Part shown: positions 23,266 to 33,250 of the stretch, piece after piece
Position numbering within the stretch: the first letter of the stretch is position 1
Layout: every line of letters begins with the position of its first letter
Origin: Cristatella mucedo
Taxonomy: Eukaryota > Bryozoa > Phylactolaemata > Cristatellidae
Direction: 5' to 3'
NCBI GenBank assembly: GCA_009760855.2
Contig: WPIO01000007.1
Location: forward strand, 3,600,001-3,664,000
Length of the DNA: 64,000 nt
Notes under the pieces: generated by a model
Database searches by the model: none
The model's input: the letters and a program-made list of their open reading frames with translations, nothing else
What the model was told of the DNA's origin: nothing
Program-made: the position numbers and the translations under genes

Positions 23266-24060
23266 ATATGAGCTCGAAGACAGTGACCCGGGTTACCATG
23301 GTAACCCGTGTTCACGGACTATTGCAATAACTACCCGAGTATTGGTCCAACTGATGTGCAAATAGGCTAAAAATTTCAGGCTCGTCGAGTTCTATTCGTC
23401 AGCAGAAAGACAGCAATTTCGAAAACGATTATTTTTATTGTGCAAGTTCGCAGCGGCTGACCGGATCCAGAGCAATGATCCAGGGCTCGATCGCGAGAAT
23501 TGAGCCTATTTTTTCCAGAAATAGCTCAAGATTGGTGGCTGATTTGGGACCACCGCTAGTGCCTTCTTCGGGCGCCCCACAGAGCGTATCTGCCAGCCCG
23601 GAGCAGCCTTCTGCGCCGATGGTCTTTTCTCCCGCCACAAGTCTTCGCCATGCCGGATGCCGCGCCGACGGCGTGCCAATGTTGCGAGGCGAGCACTGGC
23701 GCCGCTATTCCGGACCTCCTGCATAATCTTTACAGACCAGTGGGTGGCAATAAAATTCCCGGGAAATGCTTCCAAGAACATGCACACCAGATCCATTGCG
23801 TTTTAAAGAACATCATTGTTAACATCCTGTATATCATCATTATAGTCAACCATAGCGTGCATCCTTTCATTGAGCTCTTGCGCACATAGTTCTTCAGATT
23901 GCTTCGACATGATTGTGACGGTGCTGCTCCTGAATCAGGTCAATGGCGTTTTTGACTTCAAAACGCTATATTTTTAGAGCAGCTATCAGCAAAATAAATA
24001 ATTAATTGCAATTTACTTGCGGAAATTTGGTAACCCGGGTTACCGCCACCGGGCTCATAT
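23266..24060. mobile_element. Unassigned DNA transposon candidate with 32-bp TIRs
   Basis: The termini ATATGAGCTCGAAGACAGTG… (23266–23297) and the reverse complement of 24029–24060 match at about 26 of 32 positions, both ending in CCCGGGTTACC. Each end also carries a palindrome (23289–23308 and 24029–24044). The element interrupts a minus-strand LINE-B: the linker lies to its left and the endonuclease part to its right. Outer bases are ATAT, so a palindromic ATAT or TA target duplication cannot be told from TIR. Superfamily not recognised. Confidence 0.65.
23505..23796 (-). pseudogene. Unknown 96-aa ORF inside the TIR element
   Basis: ATG at 23796. It encodes an aromatic/hydrophobic start (MDLVCMFLEAFPGN), a basic middle (ARLATLARRRRGIRH) and a GRPKKA AT-hook-like motif near residue 79, and stops after SYFWKK. 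A second frame continues to about 23437 as a 67-residue overlapping ORF, followed by AATAAA on the minus strand near 23433. Upstream, 24000–23810 holds another short frame (KNAIDLIQEQHRHNH) closed by stops. Probably the decayed 3' part of a transposon protein; no family recognised. Confidence 0.4.
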
Positions 24061-24734
24061 ATCAGATCAGATGGGCTATCAAATTGGATATTGAAATCAC
24101 CCAGAATAAGATGGTGGAAATTCCTTGTACAAAGAACTGGTATAAAATAATAAAATTCAGAGATGAAGCTATGATTGCTACCTGGTGGGTGATAAATTAC
24201 CCCCCATCGGTAACTTACCACTAGCTGGACATAAAATATATGATTCAAAAGGTTGTCATCAGCAGCCTTGAAAGGCACGTGTGCATGTGAATGAGATTCG
24301 GGTGAAAATGGCTTCTCAACCAGCAGATTTCAGTGATTTCGGAGTACAAAAAAGGAAGAACCACCTGGGGCAGCAGCGTCAATAGCTTACTATTTAGTTG
24401 ACTTCAGTCAAGTCTCTGTAACAGCGAAAATGTCAAGAGCTTCGTCTTACTAACAAATTCGTATCACCTTGCTAACAACTAGCAGTCTATGGCACAAATA
24501 GTACGCATTCCAGAGGCACAAGTTCAAAGTGGTCGCCGAGGTTAGCGTCGTCTGCGTCACTACTATATTAGCAATAGTAGTAGCAGTTCTGACGGGAGAA
24601 CGTAGCTAGTGGTTTTCTGCACCGGTTTCAGTCTCCTCGTACCCTCAGGTTAGTCAATATGGTCAATACGGTCAATAAATTCGTTTTTCCATTCCTTTTC
24701 TTAGAGGCATCTAACGACAAAAGCTTTTGCTCAG

Positions 24735-25055
24735 CAAGTCATTGACTTCGTTAATCATTTTCGCAATCCCTACGCAACGACATTTTCTCTCCTGCTGCGG
24801 GTTCTGCCACATCTTTTCAGCCGTCCTGCACTGCTATTTCCATTCTATTCATTTTCTCTACTGCCCTCCTGACTCGATGCTTCTCACTTTCTCTTTGTTT
24901 CGTGAGATGAAGTCGGTTGGCTACCGTATTCACACAGAAAGCCTCTTAGACTTTGAGTTCGCGGAAGAAAACTCTGTTATACCCGCTCAGCCCTTGTGGC
25001 TTTGTGGATTTGAAGACAAAGATACATTAAATTACATTGTTTTTGGCCGCTCTGT
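24735..25055 (+). mobile_element. LINE-C 3' end
   Basis: Encodes SQSLRNDIFSPAAG (compare PQFLRNDIYSPTAD at 46565), then the LINE-C 3' UTR (GATGAAGTCGGTTGGCTAC; GCTTTGTGGATTTGAAGACA), ending with ATACATTAAATTACATTG. Confidence 0.7.
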
Positions 25056-25604
25056 AAATCGCGCGCATTTTATTGACCGCCCTGTTTTGTCCTAGGGGAT
25101 AATGCGCTTGCTTGTAATGACCAAACTGAGGGGCATTCTTATATCTAAAGTGCCGCTGGATTGAGACCAAGTTCGCTTAGGATGCTATAAAAACTACATC
25201 TGCCATATACATACATATATATATTTATTTATTTATTTATTTATATTTGCACAGCAGTAATTATACTAATATTTGTCTTGTCTTGGTTGGCTGTGGCTTA
25301 GCTCATTCATAAGCAATTAGATAGTTAACTACTATTGAAAATCGGATAAGACGACTCAGCATTCTTACAGCTGTACGACTGGAGCGAATCGGTCACAAGA
25401 AATGAAACAAGTTTGCCGCTGGCCTCCTCCGCTCGGACGTCAATTTTATCAGTAGGTGCTCGTGTGAACAGATGTGTGTTTAGCGATAACTTGTATGCAC
25501 AAACGGGCAAGGGTGAATAAGAAGGCCCTTGAGTCACGGGACGAGGTGATCCTTTGAAGAGACGATGCAGCGTCGTGCATTTCATAGGTGAGACACTTGT
25601 CGCT

Positions 25605-25757
25605 AGGTCTTAGCCTCGAGGTTAGGAGCTCGAGTTTCACAGAATGTGGGTTCAAGTCCCAATGCAGGCATTTCTTCATTGGCTGCAGCAAGAGAAGCCA
25701 AAGCGTAGACGACTGTTCTGTAGCAGTTCGAGCGTGGCTGCTAAATCTGCTTAAGGA
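25605..25757 (+). mobile_element. Diverged tRNA-derived SINE (SINE2-like)
   Basis: tRNA-like head with an A-box-like TTAGCCTCGAGGTTAGGAG and a B-box-like GGGTTCAAGTCCC, followed by a body resembling the SINE2 3' part (TTCTGTAGCAGTT…GTGGCTGCTAAATCT). Not a functional tRNA gene. Confidence 0.55.
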
Positions 25758-27153
25758 TTTCCGCCTTTTTGTTTTGAAGGAACGTGTACTTTGCAGAAAC
25801 TTGAGTATTAAGAAAATAATATACTTGTCCGACGATATCGTCGAAAGCAGAACAACATACCACTTCAAAAAGAGCTATTTTAGGAGCAGCCATGACCTGT
25901 CAAAAGCTGCAGCCATTGAGATGTTTCTGCCGCTTCTCGGCGATGGCCAGCAGCTGATCAGCATGGGAGCTCAACCTTTAGCATTCTGACGGGGCGTTCA
26001 GCTGGCCCAGACCCTGACCTCCTTGGACCTACTTATCAGACCTTCAATCAATGACCATTCGGAGCAAGGTCGTGCTTCAAACCCTTTCTTGGCTTAATCC
26101 TAAGTTACACTCTCGAATCTGCCTTTGAAATGTGTGACTGGCAGTTGCCGATGGCAATTAAAAACTGGTCTTGCATAAAACTGAAACAGCGCCACGGCTG
26201 TGATTCGAAGAAAACACGTGGATAGGTTTCTGCCGAAAAATGCGTGAAATAAATGCTTAATGAGAACAATCGCGGCACGTCTCTCACAAATTGAGCTCAA
26301 ATGACGCTTATTGTAGCAGCCATAGTTGTATCTTTGGTTGGCTGCATCTATATGTTAGCGTTATCCACACAACTGTCGTGCTTGCGGGTTCTTTTGTTCA
26401 ATCGCATTGCTAGAGTAAGCACAGTTCAAGGACAGCATTTACCAGTAGAGTAACCGACAGAGATCAAGCGACTGGTAAGGCACCAATAGTAAGCGTCACA
26501 TTAAGACTTTAAGGACAAGCTTTTGGCGGGGTAGGTATCACATACCTATACGTGCTTCCAGCATGGCAAACAATGCATGAACCGATTATCGGCTGACTAA
26601 AGAAGGCGCTGATTGCTGACACGGCACATAATGCGCACGTCAGTCCAAATATTTAGTGTCAGGCCAGGGACAGACATGTACTTGCGACAAGTGACAACAA
26701 AGTTGTGAAAGATAAGACACGGACGACGCATGCCGCTGGCATCCGGCTGCAGTTGCACAGATACTGTCCGCCCTCGGACGCCAGCTTCAAAGTAGAGAAG
26801 GAAGGAGACGGCGCTACCTTCACTTGGTGTCACTGTTTGAATTCTTCAGAGTGCGCGCATAGCGACAAGTGCATGCAGTCTGCATTTTGGTGACCCCAGC
26901 GCCAGCATAGGTGAAACTAGACCACAATGCAACAGTCGTTTGTGAATCACGCTGCGACTATTTCCTTCTCTTCTCGTGTGTATCGGTTGGACTCACCGCT
27001 TTTAACCAGCAGAGAATGCTCCGCGAGTCAGAAGCACTCCAATCCGGCTTATGATGGCCACTTGATTGTTGCCATTTCCATCGCTATCGACCACATTGGC
27101 AGAAATCTTCAAGCTTACGAAGACAATAAGTCACCAAACGAGCCCAAGTACCC
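25758..27153. other. Sequence downstream of CATIP, unassigned
   Basis: Contains the putative 3' UTR of CATIP below 27154. No polyadenylation signal could be chosen. No other gene or repeat family recognised. Confidence 0.35.
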
Positions 27154-27393
27154 CTAATTGGCATCTCGAACTGTCGTATTGACTCGGCTGGGAGGAAACG
27201 GGGTGGGCGCCGTCGACGTGGCATAAGGCTCCACGTCAATGAGCTTCACTGAGAACGAGGCAAAATATTCTGCGGCAAAGTTGAGAACGTCTTCGGGCTT
27301 TCGCAGTAGCAGGAACTGCATGAAGTCACTTAGCAGCGCTTTCAGCTCCGGATGGTGTCTTACGTACAGGGCATGGTCATCCTTCAGCTCATC
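27154..27393 (-). CDS. CATIP: CATIP terminal coding exon (C-terminal region and stop)
   Basis: Last coding exon of a CATIP-like ciliary/actin-associated protein. A pyrimidine-rich acceptor ending in TTTTAG lies at 27394–27400. The exon is 80 codons long in phase 0, running from DELKDDHALY to a TAG stop at 27154–27156. Residues 14–47 of the exon (HPELKALLSDFMQFLLLRKP, then EDV..FAAEYFASFS) form an RII-alpha-like docking/dimerisation helix pair, as in other axonemal proteins that end this way. The following ~30 residues are Pro/Thr-rich and end in RDAN. Family knowledge: CATIP (C2orf62) interacts with TTC17 and is needed for actin organisation and ciliogenesis. The match is from memory, not a database search. 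No clear AATAAA was seen just downstream. Confidence 0.88.
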   Translation of the reverse strand, partial: DELKDDHALYVRHHPELKALLSDFMQFLLLRKPEDVLNFAAEYFASFSVKLIDVEPYATSTAPTPFPPSRVNTTVRDAN

Positions 27394-27594
27394 CTAAAAG
27401 CAATAAGAGACAGTGTCGGGAACGCAATTACAATCCAAGAAAAACGGAGCGCATTGTCCGTTCTTTGAAAACCGATTCATAACACAGGCCGCCATGTATG
27501 CAGAGTACCTCAGTTATTGGCAGGCATAGCTATGTTGCCATTAAGAGTACATGCCCGGTGGCATTTAATTAATGAGTGCATAAAATGTTACGTC

Positions 27595-28570
27595 GTTTGC
27601 ATAGCACCCTAAGAGAACCAAATCGCTATGCATGCACATTACAACTCGCTGCAAGAGAAGCAATAGCCAAGGGATTAATGGGTGCACAGTAATAATAGAT
27701 AATTATAACAAGTATTAAATGGTGATGATAATAACAATAAGTCGCACATATAGCATCTTAAGTGAAATTGACCTCGATCAGGTGTTTTACAACTCGCTGC
27801 AAGAGAAGCAATACCCAAGAGTTTATGAAATGCACAAAATATCAGGCTTAGACAAGAATACAAAAGCACACAAATGCCCTACTTAAATCAGCATGCAAAA
27901 AAAAACGCAGCTACACAGATCCACCCGCTAGTGGGATTCCTGGTTAGAGGTAACATGCACTTAATCATGCATAAATAAGTAGAAAAGCACGCAGGAACAA
28001 AGGCATCGGTTCACCAGATCGTATGGTAAGGTGAGCATCGTATCGTATCGTGAGGTAAGGTGAGCAGAACAGATACGTCATTAGCTGAGACTTAAATGGT
28101 GCAAATTGATTGCAAGGTGCAGGTTTTGGCAGAAGCCACCAGCGAGTTCCACACTTTCGCTGCATACGAAATAAAGACCCGATTCACAAAAGATTTCGAC
28201 TTAGTGCAAATGTACGGTGAGACGAATGGCAGCAGTGGAGCGATGAGGTCGGATGCGCGATGATAGTGCACAGGCAGGCTGTGCTGCAAGCGAGTGAAGT
28301 GACCTGTACACCAGAGGGATAATCTTGAAGTCAATTCGATGCTTGATAGGGAACCATTGAAGCTCAGACAACAATGGTGCGACTTGGCCCTTAGCCCATT
28401 GACGACAGACAGGACGAGCTGCTGAGTTTTGCACCAACTGCAGACGATCTAGGTTAATGGGGGAGTCCTGAATAAATCGGACTGCAGTAATATAGACGCT
28501 GTGTCATAAACGCGTCAACTAGTTTGGCTGTCGTACTCTCTTTTAAGCAGGCTCTGATTTTGGTAGTGTT
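27595..28570 (-). mobile_element. LINE-B 3' half relic in CATIP intergenic/intron space
   Basis: Minus strand encodes MVQNSAARPVCR…APLLSELQWFPIKHRIDFKI and FISYAAKVWNSL, equivalent to LINE-A QNSAARLVCR, PVKQRIDFK and SYAPKAWNSLP. The 3' UTR contains an internal duplication of TTACAACTCGCTGCAAGAGA (27640 and 27785). The hairpin tail is at 27597–27650. Lies in the last intron of CATIP, in the same orientation as the gene. Confidence 0.75.
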
Positions 28571-28671
28571 CTATAGCTAAATGACGAGTAGTTTTGGAAA
28601 CGCACTCCCAGATTACGGACGTACTTCAATTGACATCACGTTAGGTAATCGCATGCGATTCGCAAAAAGGG

Positions 28672-28843
<172 letters not shown>

Positions 28844-29088
28844 CTCACCGTCGAGCTCTTAAATCCGTAGTTTGTCAAGATCACGAGCTTACTCACCGTG
28901 TTTGCGATAGAAGTGTCACGGCCCGCTATGATTAGCCAGCCTGAAGTTGCTTAGCCGACTAGCGAGTAGCAAGCCAGAGGAGGCATATACCGATGGCTTG
29001 CACAACAGAGACAATATGCTTCGATGAACCTATCTGCTGCAACGAGCGCCTAGGCTTCGGTGTTTCTCCATGCCTATGTTAGTATAGC

Positions 29089-30842
29089 AAGTCCACTGGA
29101 CCCTATTCCCACTGTCCTGCTCCTACGTTGCATTGATCTGCTGCTGCCATGCATAACCAACATCATTAATATGTCATTAGCCTCAGGTCAGGTCCCAGCA
29201 CCTTTCAAAAAAGCTGTAGTCAGGCCACTTCTCAAGAAAGCGACACTAGACCAAGAGAACTTAAGCAACTACCGCCCAGTCTCGCTTCTACCATTCCTAT
29301 CAAAGACACTGGAACGGGTCGTGGCAGACCAGCTGAACTCGTATATCGAAACCTCACACCTTGCTAGTAAGTTCCAGTCTGGCTTTAGAGCTAATCACTC
29401 CACAGAGTCAGCATTGCTTCGGGTATACAACGACCTACTTAGGAATGCAGACATGGGTAGAGTGTCTCCTTGTTTTGCTCGATCTTTCGGCAGCTTTTGA
29501 TACCATCGATCACAAAGTACTTCTAGAGCGCCTCTCATCTCGCCTGGGCATCACTGGCACTGCTCTGCAGTGGTTCAGGTCCTATCTCAGTGGGAGACTC
29601 CAGAGTGTTGACGTGAATGGACAAAGATCATCTGAAGTACCTCTAAAATATGGAGTACCTCAGGGCTCTGTGCTAGGTCCGGTCCTTTTCACCGTTTATA
29701 CTCTCCCTCTCGCTGATGTGATTGCCAAGCACAATCTAGGCTTTCACTTCTATGCGGATGACACTCAGTTGTACCTTTGCTTTGATCCCTCCCAGCCTTC
29801 GAGCACCTCAAATTCTCTCAACTCACTTGCTGCATGCATTGATGACATCCGATCATGGATGGCAGCAAATTTTCTAAAACTAAACGATGATAAAACTAAC
29901 TTACTAGTTATGGGCAAACCTAGTGTTATTCAGAAATTGGAAAGGCTGACTTTCAAAATTGGCTCTGCCAGCATATCTCCAGTTGCATCAGCTCGAAATC
30001 TAGGTGTCATTTTCCAAAGCGACCTCTCGTTAGACGACCACATCAGCTCCACAGTCAAATCAGCCTATTTTCAGCTTCATAACATTGCTAAAATTAGGGC
30101 TTGTTTAGATAAGGATACCACGTCCAAGTTGGTCCATGCATTCGTGACATCTCGTCTCGACTTCTGCAACTCACTGCTTACTGGCCTACCAGCATGTGCG
30201 ATCGGGCGATTGCAGCTGGTGCAAAACTCTGCAGCTAGGCTTGTCTGTCGTGAGCGTCGCAGTTGCCACATTACTCCACTTCTCCCCGACCTGCACTGGT
30301 TACCAGTCAAGCAACGGATTGATTTCAAGGTTTTGTCGCTCACTTTTAGGTCTCTTCATTCTATGGCTCCAGCCTATCTTTCAGATATACTACCCCATCA
30401 GGCAAAGCATCGTACCACTCGCTTTTCGGAATCCAACAGTCTAGAAATACCTCGTACAAACCTTAAATCCTTTGGAGACCGTGCATTCAGCTCGTATGCT
30501 CCCACAGCCTGGAACTCCCTCCCGACCTGCATCAGAACATCCCCTGACCTGACCACATTTAAAAGAAACTTAAAAACATACCTATTTAGGACAGCATTTA
30601 GTGGGTCCTTGTGATTCGTCCTCGATGTGCTTATGCGTGCTGACACTGTTCATGCTGCCACTAACCACATTTGCATGCTGACCCAGTGCATGTAACCCCT
30701 AACCATGTTATTCATTTTGTTTGTTTTTCAAGCATGATTTTACTTACTATTCTATTGCGTATCACTTTGCAGCAAATGTAAAGCGCCTAGAAAGAGATTA
30801 AGTTCTCTGAGGGCGCTTTATCAAGTGCAATATTATTATTAA
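29089..30842 (+). mobile_element. LINE-A copy with nearly complete RT ORF
   Basis: 5'-truncated just before [19 protein letters not shown] motifs in order: [38 protein letters not shown] (A), GVPQGSVLGPVLF (B), FHFYADDTQLYL (C, catalytic DD intact), FLKLNDDKTNLLVMG (D). The C-terminal domain follows to SYAPTAWNSLP and LKTYLFRTAF (stop near 30612). A 2-base deletion at about 29467 (GRVS|LLVLLDL) shifts the frame just before motif A. It ends with the hairpin tail and ATT repeats. TATAGC at 29083 and 30843 may be the target duplication. Lies antisense in the last CATIP intron. Confidence 0.93.
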
Positions 30843-31261
30843 TATAGCGACCTGCTTACGACAAAGAGCTAATTGACATGGCCAACTCTAGCTAGCCAAT
30901 TGACACGCTTTCTTTCCAGTAAATGAGAAGCCTATGACGAGCCAAAAAGACACTTAGTTATTTTAGCGTGCTACATAGTGTTTTATTAGTAATATGACTG
31001 CTTTAAAAATTACCCGGTGGCTGCCCATTTCAATGGCCTGAGAAACATGCTCAGCCTTGAGTGCTCTGCATATCCGAAGAGTGCTTCAATTCACATGTCC
31101 GATGACGTCGCGTGCCTTGAAAGCATACCGCTTAGTAGTAGATTGAGACTGCACGATTGCAGTAGTAAAGCTTCAAGTGACTTGTTCATACAAAGTGCTT
31201 GAATTTACGATGCAAAATGCGACTGAACTCTCAGCCAGACTTAGGGGGACAGTGAAAGGAA

Positions 31262-31395
31262 GAAAGAGTTTAATCTCTATTCAGGCGCTTCACATACGCC
31301 ACGGGGCTTGAGCCCACGACCTCGGTCATCAAAGACATTCACTTGACCTTGCTTGAGGCAAGCACCTTAAGCAATGGGCCAAACCAACACTGCAT
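31262..31395 (-). mobile_element. SINE1 copy
   Basis: Reverse complement of SINE1: tail AGAGTTTAATCTCTATTCAGG, B-box-like CGGGGCTTGAGCCCACGACC, A-box end TTAAGCAATGGGCCAAACCA. The distal half of the tail is missing. Confidence 0.8.
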
Positions 31396-31959
31396 CGGAT
31401 CTGGATAAATAACTAACAGAAGTAGAGGACAAGTAGCAGCCAGGTGCAGGACTTGTGCTAGCAGCACATGTGCTAGCCAATAGTGCTTCCAGGTACCGCA
31501 GTAGCCGAGGTAAGATAACCCTATGCTCTTTGGACTGGAGAAAGTATAAGCCTGCGAATTCCCCCCTAGTCTTTTTCTCGGTCATGGCTGTCTGTTTTAT
31601 TGTTCAGAGCGTATCCCTTGGACAGTCATTTAGGGCCGAGAAAGTGCCCAACTGTAGACCAGATGGGCCAGCTATCTATCGCAGCGCAGAGCCGACAGCC
31701 GGCACCTGTACAGATCGCCGACCAGTGCCTGAACGATCGCGCACGAGAAAAACATGTGGAAAACAAGAAACTCTCACGAAACAGATCGAAAACAAGAAAG
31801 TATCGGGTCAGGCAGAGCAGGAAAAATTTTACAACAGAAGCGAAAGAGCATCGTCGATTCAGGTCAGCAGTAAATCTGACTGAGAAAGAGCATTCAATGC
31901 GGGATTTATTGTCATGGAGGCACAGTTGGAGCGCCTGCCAATGCCATAATGTCACTTGC

Positions 31960-32048
31960 CTTCCGGTCAAGAAATTTGGAGAACAGCTGGACATCGTCTT
32001 GCCAGTCAAGGGGAACCTTTGAAAACGTTGGTTTTGGAGGTTCCTCTT
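31960..32048 (-). CDS. CATIP: CATIP internal exon with GC donor
   Basis: An 89-nt exon. Its acceptor is CCGTTGCAG (32049–32057). The first two bases complete a Glu codon begun in the preceding exon. It then encodes EEPPKPTFSK, VPLDWQDDVQ and LFSKFLDRK, a segment typical of CATIP just before the C-terminal docking helices. The donor is AAG|GCAAGTGAC (31951–31959), a GC–AG intron with otherwise consensus bases, and phase 0 fits the terminal exon exactly. Reading past the donor gives only a short, unrelated extension, which supports splicing here. Confidence 0.88.
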
Positions 32049-32949
32049 CTGCAACGGAAGGCGACAGTGTGTTCGAGGTAGCGCATAGCTTTTGGTCGGG
32101 CTGCAATCAGTGAGTCTGTCGCGAGAGCTTTGGCACCACAAAATACGAGATGCACTGCCGTCAGACTACCTAGGGCAAGTGGCACACTACGGTCCGGCTA
32201 ACAAAAACCCGGGCTGCCTAGCTGTTAGTTAAAATCGCCTCAGTCGGCCGTAACCAGTGTAGGGCGTGGTCCGGCTTCGAGGCATCTAGCAAAAACCAAT
32301 GGGTAGCCGAGCTTAATTAGAGCTGCGGGACACCAAGTCCTACGTTTGATGCATTCTAGGTTCGCCCTCGTCGGAGCCTCAACGGAATGGGCTGCACGTC
32401 TCGGGCCGGCAGGTTTTATTATACTCTATATAACGGAAGCCTCAAGCCGATCGCTCTGGCAGTGCACATCGAAAGCAAGGAAACTGGGAAAATCGACGCT
32501 GTCTAATCTTTTAAAAACTTCAATGCAGCCCAGCACCCGGGCACAACTGTTCGCCGGATCCTACGCCTCAGGTTTAGTGATAACGTAGCCAATATTTGCC
32601 ACGACTCAAATTGCCAGGCCATCACATTCGCCCGAACGTTTGGGCTAAGCGCGTATATTTTCTCCACGAGACTTTCTCTGAGAGGCGGCGCTATGCCTAT
32701 CTAGAATGATAAACAGTATTCCTCTTCGGCGTGCTGATTTCAATGCAGTGCTTCAAAAAAGGTATTCTTACTTTCTGAAGCACTTATACCTTTTGATCTA
32801 TCACTGGGGTAAAACTTGTAGCGAACCACTTTGAAGCCTGGCAGACCTGCATTGCATCACCTGCTGCTGCTTACGATTAACCTCTTATTTGACCTGTCTA
32901 CTATGTCACCTGGAGCTGTTGTTTCACCTGGTAGCTATTGTTAGAGGGC

Positions 32950-33040
32950 AAATATCAAGCCCCTAGCGGGCATCGAACCCGGAGCGGGAGACATTTCCCA
33001 CGTTGCTGACAGTGCGATGCTGAACTTGACATTAGGATCG
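32950..33040 (-). mobile_element. tRNA-derived SINE head, diverged
   Basis: Reverse complement holds a B-box-like CCGGGTTCGATGCCCGC and an A-box-like stretch about 45 bases upstream. No acceptor-stem pairing, so not a tRNA gene. Confidence 0.45.
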
Positions 33041-33194
33041 CTCTGGCGGTAAATCATATTCCACCGTAGAGTTTAAAGCTAGTGCGTAAGAAAAAAAGAT
33101 TAATGCGGGTACAACAACCGCCGGGGGAATGTAGCACGGTCAGTGCTCAAGACAAGAAATGAATAAAAGGCTGCGCATGATCGGCTGAAGAGGT

Positions 33195-33250
33195 TGAACC
33201 CTGGCTTCTGACGTCGAAAGTGCATGACTTAGCCACTCGCTAAGCGAATG
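33195..33250 (-). mobile_element. tRNA-like SINE fragment
   Basis: Reverse complement reads GAGTGGCTAAGTCATGC (A-box-like) and CCAGGGTTCAACC (B-box-like). Confidence 0.4.

Larger units (their letters stand above)
20940..24560 (-). mobile_element. LINE-B, long relic interrupted by a DNA transposon
   Basis: From right to left on the minus strand: endonuclease region with LGDFNIQFDSPSDLI (24130–24061); linker with DEF-like residues (about 22980–22950); RT core, degraded (22720–21740); C-terminus and 3' UTR (21560–21000); and a hairpin tail at 20940–21010 beside (AAT)n. It is split by the 23266–24060 element and by a (CT)n expansion at 22185–22246. Heavily mutated. Confidence 0.7.
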
